Source: Ilex aquifolium
Lineage: Eukaryota > Streptophyta > Magnoliopsida > Aquifoliales > Aquifoliaceae
Assembly: GCA_951799425.1 (NCBI GenBank)
Contig: OX637402.1
Span: forward strand, 8,708,001-8,772,000
Length of the DNA: 64,000 bases
Direction: 5' to 3'
The position numbers were made by a program, and so were the translations under genes. Under the pieces are notes generated by a model that saw only the letters and a list, made by a program, of their open reading frames with translations, did not search any database and was not told the DNA's origin. This document shows, piece by piece, positions 11,337-24,827 of this stretch (the first letter of the stretch is position 1; each line of letters starts with the position of its first letter).

Positions 11337-13925
11337 CCTTTGCCACAAATCGACGACCTATTTGATCAGTTGAGGGGTTCTAAGTATTACTCCAAGATTG
11401 ATCTTCGCACAGGGTATCATCAATTGCGGATCAAGGAGGAAGATATTCCTAAGACTGCTTTCCATACTCGGTATGGTCATTTCGAGTATACGGTGATGCC
11501 GTTCGGATTGACTAATGCTCCAACAGTCTTCATGGATTTAATGTACAGGGTATTTCGGCCGTATCTAGATCAGTTTGTCATCGTGTTTATTGATGACATA
11601 CTAATCTATTCCCGGACTCACGAGGATCATGGACGCCATCTCTCTATTGTGCTACAGACATTGAGAGAACATAAGTTATATGCGAAGATGAGTAAGTGTG
11701 AGTTTTGGATGAAGGAAGTTAAATTCCTTGGCCATGTTGTGTCGGAACAAGGGGTAGCTATTGACCCCGCAAAGATTGAGGTAGTGATGAAGTGGGAACC
11801 ACCAAAGAATGTGACCGAAGTACGTAGTTTTCTAGGCTTAGCAGGCTACTACCAGAGGTTTGTGGAAGGGTTCTCAAAGCTAGCAATGCCGATGACACGT
11901 CTCACAAAGAAGGGAGAAAAATTCTTGTGGACTCAAGAGTGTGAACTAGCTTTTCGCACCTTGAAGGAGAAGTTGACAACCGCTCATGTCCTCATTATTC
12001 CGAGTAGTGGGGAAGGATACGATGTGTACACTGATGCTTTGTTACGAGGCTTGGGGTGTGTGCTAATGCAAGGAGGGAAGGTGGTTGTCTATGGTTCTAC
12101 GCAACTCAAGGGTCATGAGCAGAATTATCCCACTCATGACTTAGAGCTTGCTGCTGTGGTTTTTGCTCTTAAGTTGTGGAGGTGTTACTTGTACGGAGAG
12201 AAATTTCAAGTGTTTTCTGATCATAAGAGCCTCAAGTACATATTCACCCAGAAGGACTTGAATCTTCAACAAAGAAGGTGGATTGAGTATTTAGAAGACT
12301 ATGATTTCACACTCAATTACCATCCGGGGAAGGCGAATGTAGTGGCGGATGCACTGAGTAGAAAATCTCGGGGTGAAATCAATTCCCTTGTGGTGAATAG
12401 GTGGAAGATGATGGATACTTTGGAGGAATTTGATCTATGGGTGGATAGACATGAGGATCGACCATGCCTATTCAATCTTGTAGCTCAACCAATGCTTCGA
12501 CAAAGGATTGTGGCGTTGCAACGATTAGACAGCGGGTTGGAGGCTATCCGGAGTAAATTGGAGAGGAGTGAGATTGTTGAGAATTGGGCGATAAGTGATG
12601 ATGAATTACGGTTTCGGGGAAGGCTATGTGTACCCGATCATGACCAAGTAAGGGAAGAAGTGTTGGGCGAGTGTCATCGTTCCAAGTTCTCCATACATCC
12701 GGGTAGTACCAAAATGTATAGGGACATGAAGCGGCAGTATTGGTGGAAGGGAATGAAGAAGGATGTGGCTAGATACGTTTCAAATTGTGTGGTGTGTCAG
12801 CAAGTGAAGATTGAGCATCAAAAGCCCAGAGGATTATTGCAGTCCTTGCCTATTCCCAAGTGGAAATGGGATCACATCACCATGGACTTTGTATCTGGCT
12901 TTCCACGGACTTCACGAGGGCATAATGTCGTATGGGTCATTGTTGATAGACTCACCAAGTCTGCTCACTTCTTGAGTATGAAGACCACCGACACGTTAGA
13001 GACCCTGAGCAAGCTCTATATCCGTCAAATTGTTAGGTTGCACGGAGTTCCGCTCTCTATTGTGTCGGATCGTGATTCTCGGTTTGTGGCGCGGTTCTGG
13101 CAAAGTCTACAACAAGCTATGGGGACTGAGTTACATTTCAGCACAGCTTTTCATCCCCAAACGGATGGCCAATCCGAGAGGGTGATCCAGATTCTAGAAG
13201 ACATGTTACGTGCTTGTGTTTTGGATTTCAAGGGAGGTTGGAGCGATCATTTGCCGTTGGTGGAATTTACATACAACAACAGCTATCAGGCAAGTATTGG
13301 GATGGCACCGTATGAGGCGTTGTATGGAAGACCATGTAGGTCCCCAACTTGTTGGTTGGAAGCTGGCAAGAATAGCTTGTTTGGGCCGGAAATTGTTCGA
13401 GAAACTACAGAGAAAATTCAATTCATCCGGGAGAGACTACGCACGGCTCAAAGTCGACAGAAAAGCTATGCGGATCAAAGACGAAGACACTTGGAATTCA
13501 AGGTGGGAGATTACGTGTTTCTTAAAGTATCACCCAAGAAGGGAGTGATGCAATTTGGCAAGAAGGGAAAGTTAGCTCCAAGGTACATAGGACCATTTGA
13601 AGTGATCAAAGCGGTGGACAAAGCGGCATACCAACTTCGATTACCAGCCCAGTTATCCGGAGTACACGACGTGTTCCACGTGTCAATGTTGAGAAAGTGT
13701 CAATCGGATACAACACACGTCATTGATTTGGAGGATATTGAAGTTCAAGATGGAGCAACATATGAAGAACAACTGGTGAAGATTCTTGATACCAAAGAGA
13801 AGGTGCTCCGCAATAAAGTCATTCAATTGGTGAAAGTTTTATAGCAACATAATGGGGTGGAGGAAGCTACCTGGGAACCCGAGCTGGAGATGCGAGAAAA
13901 GTACCCTCATTTGTTCGCTACTTAA
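11337..13925 (+). pseudogene. RT, RNase H, integrase and chromodomain remnant of chromovirus unit 1
   Basis: Continues in the same frame after the TAA at 11334. Counting from codon 11340: RT with FIDD at 83-86; RNase H with D232, E269, D294 and D337; integrase with the HHCC zinc site (H446, H453, C483, C486) and the D516, D577, E613 triad with 35 residues between the last two; then YIGPFEV. Catalytic residues of these three enzymes look intact. The chromodomain is cut by TAG at 13842-13844, in place of a tryptophan codon. The same frame then runs to 13925 with EATWEPE, a normal chromodomain ending. This unit has V at 149, N at 679, Q at 304, Q at 310 and H at 371. Confidence 0.93.
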
Positions 13926-13953
13926 GGTAAGTTTCGAGGACGAAACTTTCTTT

Positions 13954-13966
13954 AAGGGGGGTGGAT
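13954..13966 (+). other. Polypurine tract, unit 1
   Basis: AAGGGGGGTGGAT lies directly before LTR2, after the CGAGGACGAAACTTTCTTT context usual for Tekay/Del elements. Confidence 0.9.
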
Positions 13967-15979
13967 TGTAAACTCCCACATGTAATAGAACTTATACCAA
14001 CTATGTTGATATACAAATGTATGTTGTATAAGTTTGGGTTGGTTTTGGAAGGGTTTGGAATGGAGTGGAAATGTGAAATGTGAATGCACAGGGCAATTGG
14101 GGCAGATCAGGCAAAGCGTACCGGTACGACGAACTCCAGTAGCCTTAGCGTACCGGTACGCATACCGGTACGGTTTGTCTGACTTCCTGATTTTATGATT
14201 TCCTCCTCTCCTGAGCTACCCCCAAGCTACCTTTTCATCCTTATTTGTCTCAAATAGTTGGGATGGTGTAGTAGATCCTAAGGATGGTGGTATGTTGGGT
14301 CTAGGAGGGGTCAAGCGATTAAGAATGTACATAGGCCTTGTATTTTAAAATTCCAGTAAATTTACTTTAATAGTATGATAAATAATAAAATTAAATTCTT
14401 TTAGGATAAAACAACATTAAAAATGAATTCGGAACAGTAAAAATCGGGATTGGACAGCCTTATAACACCATTTCCTTCCATTTTCCCTCATTTCTTTCAC
14501 TCCACTCTCACCCCACACCTGTTAGAACCCTAAAGGAAGATTAAGGGAGAAAGAAAAGGGAGGAAGGAGATCTATAGAGCTTGGGTTTAGCTTGGAAATC
14601 TTGACTCAAGGTAGGGGTTTTCTTTCATTCTTGTTCATTGATGTTAGGGTATATATATATATGTTTTGCCTCTAAATGTTATATATATGATATGAAATCA
14701 TCCTCTCTTATTCTTTTTTTGCAAGGATTACATGTTTTTGAACAAAGTTAAGGTTGAATTCCCATGAAATCTATTTTCTTGCTTGAAAACCCTAGTTTTT
14801 GGAGAGTGATGGATTTCCTTCTTAAATTCTTCCTTTATTATTGATTTCGAAACTATAGTGTTTTGTGTTGAGTAATAAAATGATGTTGTTGTGATCTCTT
14901 GTATTTTTCTTAATTGGTTATTGAAATTGTCGCATGATAAATTTGAGGATTTTTGAGATATGCTTGTAAATTGAGAAATTGAGTTTGGTATTGTATCTCT
15001 TATGAGTGTGGGATGACCATGGGTGGCCTTTGACGAGATATCGTAGAGTGGGTAGACGTGTTGCTTGCTCCGTGTGGGTTTGCATTTTTCCTACCACTCG
15101 TAGTGGGGTTAGTGCTTTGGTAAGACTAAACCACTATTCACTCACAGGTGCCGTGTCAGAGGGTTAGTATACTAATGCTAGGGTTGGATACGTCACTGCC
15201 ATTGGTATGACATACGCCCTTAATAAATGATGGATATCTTTGAGAAGATTTGTGTGTGTGTGTGTGTGGGCTAAATATTACTCAATGTGTTGATTCATGG
15301 GGTTTGCCTCGCATCATGTTTGAGATATATATACATATTGTTGTGGAATATTTGAGTTATGGATTACTGTGTATTGTTTTTGAAATGGTTTATTATACGA
15401 ACTTGTTCGAAGTGGTTTTCTTTCTACATTTAAATCATTGTTATTGTGTAAACTGGAGATCCATTGAAATGTCCATGTTTTCCTTCAAAAGTTATATATA
15501 TATGATATTTGTGAAATGAGACCGATTTGTTTTATATGTTTCTAAACCTTGTTCGAGTTTGGGAGGATGTTGCTACAGAGCTTAGTGCTCACCCCCTACA
15601 AATAATATATTTTCAGGCTATGAGTTAGAAGAAGGGCTCGGAGTTGATGAGCAAGTGCATTGGGAAACTCAAGCTGATGGACATGTAGATCCGGAGGGAA
15701 CTATATAGGATCTTTCTTATTACGTGCTAGACGAGGGGATTCCTTTTGGGAATATTGTTCATATTAATATTTTTGTTATTCCGCTGCAAATTAATAGTTG
15801 ATTTTTGGAATGTAGTTGTCATAGTTGGGCATATTCTTTTGGATGTAATGGCCATGGTTTGGTCTATTATTTTGGATGATGAATGAAAGTTTCTTTGTTT
15901 ATGAAATTTATTAGTTGCTCTCATGATGTGAATGGTTTTAAATTGTAATGCCGTCCAAGGTAGATTTTGGGGCGTTACA
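13967..15979 (+). repeat. LTR2 (2013 bp), recombinant type
   Basis: The first about 1690 bp match LTR5 and differ from LTR1 at nearly every diagnostic site. From 15729 on it matches LTR1 and lacks the LTR5 changes. The switch lies between 15659 and 15729. The TATA-like box is at 14460-14466. Confidence 0.93.
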
Positions 15980-15984
15980 AGTAA

Positions 15985-15997
15985 TGGTATCAGAGCC
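15985..15997 (+). other. Primer binding site, unit 2
   Basis: Same initiator tRNA-Met complement as in unit 1, five bases after LTR2. Confidence 0.95.
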
Positions 15998-16170
15998 TAG
16001 GAATTAGGTCTTACATGGGAGCTGTAGGTTAGGGATTACCACTAGAGAGGTAGGATTAGGTTGAAGGAAATTATTGATTTAAATTTTGATGCAATCATCA
16101 TGCTTTAGATTAAGGTGATAGTTAGGATGTCTTGTACATCAAGGAACTAAACTGTGAATTGGTGTGCAGG

Positions 16171-18081
16171 ATGGACGGTAGACGTGGACGTGGACGAGGA
16201 CGTGGTGGCCAAGCAAACCCACCACCGCCACCACCTCCCGATGCAATGAATGCCATTTATCAATGCCTAAGGGAGCTAACCACTCTGGTACAACACCAGA
16301 ATGGGAACAACAATCACAACGGAGGGGCTCATCCACTAGCCCAAGTGCCGGGCAACGGGGACGGCAACCGAAGGATGGTAGTTCTTCGGGAATTTCTGAG
16401 GCAACACCCGCCTACCTTCCAAGGGAGCTCTAATCCCTTGGATGCGGATAAATGGATCCGCCGGGTGAAGAAGATATGTGACGGCATGGGGATAGCCAAG
16501 GATCTTCGGGTCGGCTTGGCTACTTATCTATTAGAGGGGGAGGCCGACCATTGGTGGGACTCAGTGAAGAGGAGAAGGAACACGGATGCTTTTAATTGGG
16601 AGGAGTTCGACCAAATCTTCCACGACAAGTACTTTCCGAAATCAGTAAGAAACAGAATGAAGGCCGATTTTCTTGCTCTCCGACAAGGCAGCATGACGGT
16701 GGCCGAGTACGATAGGAGGTTTGATGAGCTATCCCGTTATGCTACGGAGTTTATATCTACTAAGGCCAGCAGGGCCAAGCGCTTTGAGCAGGGCTTGAGG
16801 CCTGTCATCTGGGAGAAGTTGGTGGCCCTTAAGATCCAGGAGTATGGGGATCTGGTTGACCGAGCTACACTTGTGGAGAGAGATATAGAGGACAGTCAGC
16901 GACGACAGAGCTTCGCGAGAGGAGGTCCAATCAGGACGGGCACTAGCACCAGTAGAGTGCAGCGGGCAGCACCATACCGATGTCCAGACCAGGCAGGTGG
17001 ACAGAGACTTTTGACAGCCCGAGGAGATGGAGTGGCTCAGACTAGAACAAGCACTGACCCGCGTCAGTGCTTTGCATGCGGAGAGTTTGGGCACTTCAAA
17101 CATAGATGCCCCTCGTTTCCACCAAAGAGCAATCAAGCAACCGGGCAAGTACCAGCAAACAAGCCACCTCTACAAAGGCCAGTACAACAGCGACAGTTAC
17201 AAGCTCAAGCTCCCGGTGGCGCCAATCAAGGGAGAGTTTTTGCTTTGACTCAACTGGAAGAGGACGCTTCCAATGCCGTAGTGGAGGGTATCGTGCTTCT
17301 TTATAATTCTTGGGCCCGAATTTTATTTGACCCCGGTGCTACACATTCATTCATACGCACGAGATATGCTCTTAATTTGGGATTGAAATTTAAGAAGTTA
17401 GAACATGCTTTGAGTATTGTCATGCCTACAGGAGAACGGTTAGATACAAAAAAGGTGTGTAGAGGTTGCGCCCTTCGATGTGGGGAGCAAGAATTGATTG
17501 TAGATTTGGTTGCGTTAGACATGAAGGGGTATGATGTAATATTTGGGATGAACTTGTTGTGCATTTTCCGTGCGGTAATGGATTGTTTTCGCAAGTGGAT
17601 TTCATTTCAATTACCGGGAGGGGTAGTCTTTACTTTCATGAATGATCGCAATTCTTCCTATCCATTTCCTACTATGGGTAGTAGATTCTTGAAAGCTAAG
17701 GCGGGGAGCCATTTGAGTTTCTTAGCTAGCTTGATGGGAGATGATCGGGATAAATTCCATGCGGATGTGGTGTTGATAGTATCAGATTTTCTGGATGTCT
17801 TCCCAGACGAACTACCCGGGCTACCCCCACACAGGGAGATTGAGTTCAAGATTGATCTCTACCCGAGAATCGAACCCATATCCATTGCTCCCTATCAGAT
17901 GGCACCTTTGGAGTTAAAGGAGCTAAGGAAGCAGCTGGATCATCTGTTGACAATTGGGTTTATCCATTTGAGCACTTCACCTTGGGGAGCCCCGGTACTC
18001 TTCGTGAAGAAGCATGATGAGACACTTTGGTTGTGCACGGATTACCGAAGATTGAATCGGGTAACAGTGAAGAACAAATAA
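16171..18081 (+). pseudogene. gag, protease and N-terminal RT of chromovirus unit 2
   Basis: Gag is uninterrupted here (CGA where unit 1 has TGA), so gag, protease and the start of RT form one frame from the ATG at 16171 to the shared TAA at 18079-18081. Unit-specific changes are SVRNRM and QQRQLQ. It shares PTMGS and DETLWL with unit 1, and TKKVCRG with unit 3. The protease site is DPGA. Confidence 0.93.
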
Positions 18082-20670
18082 CCTTTGCCACAAATCGACG
18101 ACCTATTTGATCAGTTGAGGGGTTCTAAGTATTACTCCAAGATTGATCTTCGCACAGGGTATCATCAATTGCGGATCAAGGAGGAAGATATTCCTAAGAC
18201 TGCTTTCCATACTCGGTATGGTCATTTCGAGTATACGGTGATGCCGTTCGGATTGACTAATGCTCCAACAGTCTTCATGGATTTAATGTACAGGGTATTT
18301 CGGCCGTATCTAGATCAGTTTGTCATCGTGTTTATTGATGACATACTAATCTATTCCCGGACTCACGAGGATCATGGACGCCATCTCTCTATTGTGCTAC
18401 AGACATTGAGAGAACATAAGTTATATGCGAAGATGAGTAAGTGTGAGTTTTGGATGAAGGAAGTTAAATTCCTTGGCCATGTTGTGTCGGAACAAGGGGT
18501 AGCTATTGACCCCGCAAAGATTGAGGCAGTGATGAAGTGGGAACCACCAAAGAATGTGACCGAAGTACGTAGTTTTCTAGGCTTAGCAGGCTACTACCAG
18601 AGGTTTGTGGAAGGGTTCTCAAAGCTAGCAATGCCGATGACACGTCTCACAAAGAAGGGAGAAAAATTCTTGTGGACTCAAGAGTGTGAACTAGCTTTTC
18701 GCACCTTGAAGGAGAAGTTGACAACCGCTCATGTCCTCATTATTCCGAGTAGTGGGGAAGGATACGATGTGTACACTGATGCTTTGTTACGAGGCTTGGG
18801 GTGTGTGCTAATGCAAGGAGGGAAGGTGGTTGTCTATGGTTCTACGCAACTCAAGGGTCATGAGCAGAATTATCCCACTCATGACTTAGAGCTTGCTGCT
18901 GTGGTTTTTGCTCTTAAGTTGTGGAGGTGTTACTTGTACGGAGAGAAATTTCAAGTGTTTTCTGATCATAAGAGCCTCAAGTACATATTCACCCATAAGG
19001 ACTTGAATCTTCGACAAAGAAGGTGGATTGAGTATTTAGAAGACTATGATTTCACACTCAATTACCATCCGGGGAAGGCGAATGTAGTGGCGGATGCACT
19101 GAGTAGAAAATCTCGGGGTGAAATCAATTCCCTTGTGGTGAATAGGTGGAAGATGATGGATACTTTGGAGGAATTTGATCTATGGGTGGATAGACAGGAG
19201 GATCGACCATGCCTATTCAATCTTGTAGCTCAACCAATGCTTCGACAAAGGATTGTGGCGTTGCAACGATTAGACAGCGGGTTGGAGGCTATCCGGAGTA
19301 AATTGGAGAGGAGTGAGATTGTTGAGAATTGGGCGATAAGTGATGATGAATTACGGTTTCGGGGAAGGCTATGTGTACCCGATCATGACCAAGTAAGGGA
19401 AGAAGTGTTGGGCGAGTGTCATCGTTCCAAGTTCTCCATACATCCGGGTAGTACCAAAATGTATAGGGACATGAAGCGGCAGTATTGGTGGAAGGGAATG
19501 AAGAAGGATGTGGCTAGATACGTTTCAAATTGTGTGGTGTGTCAGCAAGTGAAGATTGAGCATCAAAAGCCCAGAGGATTATTGCAGTCCTTGCCTATTC
19601 CCAAGTGGAAATGGGATCACATCACCATGGACTTTGTATCTGGCTTTCCACGGACTTCACGAGGGCATAATGTCGTATGGGTCATTGTTGATAGACTCAC
19701 CAAGTCTGCTCACTTCTTGAGTATGAAGACCACCGACACGTTAGAGACCCTGAGCAAGCTCTATATCCGTCAAATTGTTAGGTTGCACGGAGTTCCGCTC
19801 TCTATTGTGTCGGATCGTGATTCTCGGTTTGTGGCGCGGTTCTGGCAAAGTCTACAACAAGCTATGGGGACTGAGTTACATTTCAGCACAGCTTTTCATC
19901 CCCAAACGGATGGCCAATCCGAGAGGGTGATCCAGATTCTAGAAGACATGTTACGTGCTTGTGTTTTGGATTTCAAGGGAGGTTGGAGCGATCATTTGCC
20001 GTTGGTGGAATTTACATACAACAACAGCTATCAGGCAAGTATTGGGATGGCACCGTATGAGGCGTTGTATGGAAGACCATGTAGGTCCCCAACTTGTTGG
20101 TTGGAAGCTGGCAAGAGTAGCTTGTTTGGGCCGGAAATTGTTCGAGAAACTACAGAGAAAATTCAATTCATCCGGGAGAGACTACGCACGGCTCAAAGTC
20201 GACAGAAAAGCTATGCGGATCAAAGACGAAGACACTTGGAATTCAAGGTGGGAGATTACGTGTTTCTTAAAGTATCACCCAAGAAGGGAGTGATGCAATT
20301 TGGCAAGAAGGGAAAGTTAGCTCCAAGGTACATAGGACCATTTGAAGTGATCAAAGCGGTGGACAAAGCGGCATACCAACTTCGATTACCAGCCCAGTTA
20401 TCCGGAGTACACGACGTGTTCCACGTGTCAATGTTGAGAAAGTGTCAATCGGATACAACACACGTCATTGATTTGGAGGATATTGAAGTTCAAGATGGAG
20501 CAACATATGAAGAACAACTGGTGAAGATTCTTGATACCAAAGAGAAGGTGCTCCGCAATAAAGTCATTCAATTGGTGAAAGTTTTATAGCAACATAATGG
20601 GGTGGAGGAAGCTACCTGGGAACCCGAGCTGGAGATGCGAGAAAAGTACCCTCATTTGTTCGCTACTTAA
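18082..20670 (+). pseudogene. RT, RNase H, integrase and chromodomain remnant of chromovirus unit 2
   Basis: Same domain order and residues as unit 1, with the shared TAG at 20587-20589 in the chromodomain and the frame resuming to 20670. Diagnostic residues are [10 protein letters not shown] and DRQED, shared with unit 3 but not with units 1 and 4. Confidence 0.93.
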
Positions 20671-20698
20671 GGTAAGTTTCGAGGACGAAACTTTCTTT

Positions 20699-20711
20699 AA
20701 GGGGGGTGGAT
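20699..20711 (+). other. Polypurine tract, unit 2
   Basis: Identical to that of unit 1, directly before LTR3. Confidence 0.9.
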
Positions 20712-22725
20712 TGTAAACTCCCACATGTAATAGAACTTATACCAACTATGTTGATATACAAATGTATGTTGTATAAGTTTGGGTTGGTTTTGGAAGGGTT
20801 TGGAATGGAGTGGAAATGTGAAATGTGAATGCACAGGGCAATTGGGGCAGATCAGGCAAAGCGTACCGGTACGACGAACTCCAGTAGCCTTAGCGTACCG
20901 GTACGCATACCGGTACGGTTTGTCTGACTTCCTGATTTTATGATTTCCTCCTCTCCTGAGCTATCCCCAAGCTACCTTTTCATCCTTATTTGTCTCAAAT
21001 AGTTGGGATGGTGTAGTAGATCCTATGGATGGTGGTATGTTGGGTCTAGGAGGGGTCAAGCGATTAAGAATGTACATAGGCCTTGTATTTTAAAATTCCA
21101 GTAAATTTACTTTAATAGTATGATAAATAATAAAATTAAATTCTTTTAGGATAAAACAACATTAAAAATGAATTTGGAACAGTAAAAATCGGGATTGGAC
21201 AGCCTTATAACACCATTTCCTTCCATTTTCCCTCATTTCTTTCACTCCACTCTCACCCCACACCTCTTAGAACCCTAAAGGAAGATTAAGGGAGAAAGAA
21301 AAGGGAGGAAGGAGATCTATAGAGCTTGGGTTTAGCTTGGAAATCTTGACTCAAGGTAGGGGTTTTCTTCCATTCTTGTTCATTGATGTTAGGGTATATA
21401 TATATATGTTTTGCCTCTAAATGTTATATATATGATATGAAATCATCCTCTCTTATTCTTTTTTTGCAAGGATTACATGTTTTTGAACAAAGTTAAGTTT
21501 GAATACCCATGAAATCTATTTTCTTGCTTGAAAACCCTAGTTTTTGGAGAGTGATGGATTTCCTTCTTAAATTCTTCCTTTATTATTGATTTCGAAACTA
21601 TAGTGTTTTGTGTTGAGTAATAAAATGATGTTGTTGTGATCTCTTGTATTTTTCTTAATTGGTTATTGAAATTGTCACATGATAAATTTGGGGATTTTTG
21701 AGATATGCTTGTAAATTGAGAAATTGAGTTTGGCATTGTATCTCTTATGAGTGTGGGATGACCATGGGTGGCCTTTGACGAGATATCGTAGAGTGGGTAG
21801 ACGTGTTGCTTGCTCCGTGTGGGTTTGCATTTTTCCTACCACTCGTAGTGGGGTTAGTGCTTTGGTAAGACTAAACCACTATTCACTCACAGGTGCCGTG
21901 TCAGAGGGTTAGTATACTAATGCTAGGGTTGGATACGTCACTGCCATTGGTATGACATACGCCCTTCCTAAATGATGGATATCTTTGAGAAGATTTGTGT
22001 GTGTGTGTGTGTGGGCTAAATATTACTCAATGTGTTGATTCATGGGGTTTGCCTCGCATCATGTTTGAGATATATATACATATTGTTGTGGAATATTTGA
22101 GTTATGGATTACTGTGTATTGTTTTTGAAATGGTTTATTATACGAACTTGTTCGAAGTGGTTTTCTTTCTGCATTTAAATCATTGTTATTGTGTAAACTG
22201 GAGATCCATTGAAATGTCCATGTTTTCCTTCAAAAGTTATATATATATGATATTTGTGAAATGAGACCGACTTGTTTTATATGTTTCTAAACCTTGTTCG
22301 AGTTTGGGAGGATGTTGCTACAGAGCTTAGTGCTCACCCCCTACAAATAATATATTTTCAGGCTATGAGTTAGAAGAAGGGCTCGGAGTTGATGAGCAAG
22401 TGCATTGGGAAACTCAAGCTGATGGGCATGTAGATCCGGAGGGGAACTATATAGGATCTTTCTTATTACGTGCTAGACGAGGGGATTCCTTTTGGGAATA
22501 TTGTTCATATTAATATTTTTGTTATTCCGCTGCAAATTAATAGTTGATTTTTGGAATGTAGTTGTCATAGTTGGGCATATTCTTTTGGATGTAATGGCCA
22601 TGGTTTGGTCTATTCTTTTGGATGATGAATGAAAGTTTCTTTGTTTATGAAATTTATTAGTTGCTCTCATGATGTGAATGGTTTTAAATTGTAATGCCGT
22701 CCAAGGTGGATTTTGGGGCGTTACA
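20712..22725 (+). repeat. LTR3 (2014 bp), recombinant type
   Basis: Same mosaic as LTR2. It shares GAGGGGAACT near 22440 and TTTGGCATTG near 21732 with LTR4 only, marking these two as the closest pair. The TATA-like box is at 21206-21212. Confidence 0.93.
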
Positions 22726-22730
22726 AGTAA

Positions 22731-22743
22731 TGGTATCAGAGCC
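22731..22743 (+). other. Primer binding site, unit 3
   Basis: Initiator tRNA-Met complement, five bases after LTR3. Confidence 0.95.
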
Positions 22744-22916
22744 TAGGAATTAGGTCTTACATGGGAGCTGTAGGTTAGGGATTACCACTAGAGAGGTAGG
22801 ATTAGGTTGAAGGAAATTATTGATTTAAATTTTGATGCAATCATCATGCTTTAGATTAAGGTGATAGTTAGGATGTCTTGTACATCAAGGAACTAAACTG
22901 TGAATTGGTGTGCAGG

Positions 22917-24827
22917 ATGGACGGTAGACGTGGACGTGGACGAGGACGTGGTGGCCAAGCAAACCCACCACCGCCACCACCTCCCGATGCAATGAATGCC
23001 ATTTATCAATGCCTAAGGGAGCTAACCACTCTGGTACAACACCAGAATGGGAACAACAATCACAACGGAGGGGCTCATCCACTAGCCCAAGTGCCGGGCA
23101 ACGGGGACGGCAACCGAAGGATGGTAGTTCTTCGGGAATTTCTGAGGCAACACCCGCCTACCTTCCAAGGGAGCTCTAATCCCTTGGATGCGGATAAATG
23201 GATCCGCCTGGTGAAGAAGATATGTGACGGCATGGGGATAACCAAGGATCTTCGGGTCGGCTTGGCTACTTATCTATTAGAGGGGGAGGCCGACCATTGG
23301 TGGGACTCAGTGAAGAGGAGAAGGAACACGGATGCTTTTAATTGGGAGGAGTTCGACCAAATCTTCCACGACAAGTACTTTCCGAAATCAGTAAGAGACA
23401 GAATGAAGGCCGATTTTCTTGCTCTCCGACAAGGCAGCATGACGGTGGCCGAGTACGATAGGAGGTTTGATGAGCTATCCCGTTATGCTACGGAGTTTAT
23501 ATCTACTAAGGCCAGCAGGGCCAAGCGCTTTGAGCAGGGCTTGAGGCCTGTCATCTGGGAGAAGTTGGTGGCCCTTAAGATCCAGGAGTATGGGGATCTG
23601 GTTGACCGAGCTACACTTGTGGAGAGAGATATAGAGGACAGTCAGCGACGACAGAGCTTCGCGAGAGGAGGTCCAATCAGGACGGGCACTAGCACCAGTA
23701 GAGTGCAGCGGGCAGCACCATACCGATGTCCAGACCAGGCAGGTGGACAGAGACTTTTGACAGCCCGAGGAGATGGAGTGGCTCAGACTAGAACAAGCAC
23801 TGACCCGCGTCAGTGCTTTGCATGCGGAGAGTTTGGGCACTTCAAACATAGATGCCCCTCGTTTCCACCAAAGAGCAATCAAGCAACCGGGCAAGTACCA
23901 GCAAACAAGCCACCTCTACAAAGGCCAGTACAACAGCGACCGTTACAAGCTCAAGCTCCCGGTGGCGCCAATCAAGGGAGAGTTTTTGCTTTGACTCAAC
24001 TGGAAGAGGACGCTTCCAATGCCGTAGTGGAGGGTATCGTGCTTCTTTATAATTCTTGGGCCCGAATTTTATTTGACCCCGGTGCTACACATTCATTCAT
24101 ACGCACGAGATATGCTCTTAATTTGGGATTGAAATTTAAGAAGTTAGAACATGCTTTGAGTATTGTCATGCCTACAGGAGAACGGTTAGATACAAAAAAG
24201 GTGTGTAGAGGTTGCGCCCTTCGATGTGGGGAGCAAGAATTGATTGTAGATTTGGTTGCGTTAGACATGAAGGGGTATGATGTAATATTTGGGATGAACT
24301 TGTTGTGCATTTTCCGTGCGGTAATGGATTGTTTTCGCAAGTGGATTTCATTTCAATTACCGGGAGGGGTAGTCTTTACTTTCATGAATGATCGCAATTC
24401 TTCCTATCCATTTCCTACTACGAGTAGTAGATTCTTGAAAGCTAAGGCGGGGAGCCATTTGAGTTTCTTAGCTAGCTTGATGGGAGATGATCGGGATAAA
24501 TTCCATGCGGATGTGGTGTTGATAGTATCAGATTTTCTGGATGTCTTCCCAGACGAACTACCCGGGCTACCCCCACACAGGGAGATTGAGTTCAAGATTG
24601 ATCTCTACCCGAGAATCGAACCCATATCCATTGCTCCCTATCAGATGGCACCTTTGGAGTTAAAGGAGCTAAGGAAGCAGCTGGATCATCTGTTGACAAT
24701 TGGGTTTATCCATTTGAGCACTTCACCTTGGGGAGCCCCGGTACTCTTCGTGAAGAAGCATGATGAGACATTTTGGTTGTGCACGGATTACCGAAGATTG
24801 AATCGGGTAACAGTGAAGAACAAATAA
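22917..24827 (+). pseudogene. gag, protease and N-terminal RT of chromovirus unit 3
   Basis: One open frame to the shared TAA at 24825-24827. [15 protein letters not shown] and DETFWL are shared only with unit 4, while TKKVCRG is shared only with unit 2. GITKDL is unit-specific. The protease site is DPGA. Confidence 0.93.

Noticed and set aside
15250..15519. 89-residue ORF repeated in the LTRs (also at 21995, 28741, 35487)
   Set aside because: It begins in the (GT)n run and has no family features; LTR1 has lost it. It is a by-product of LTR sequence.
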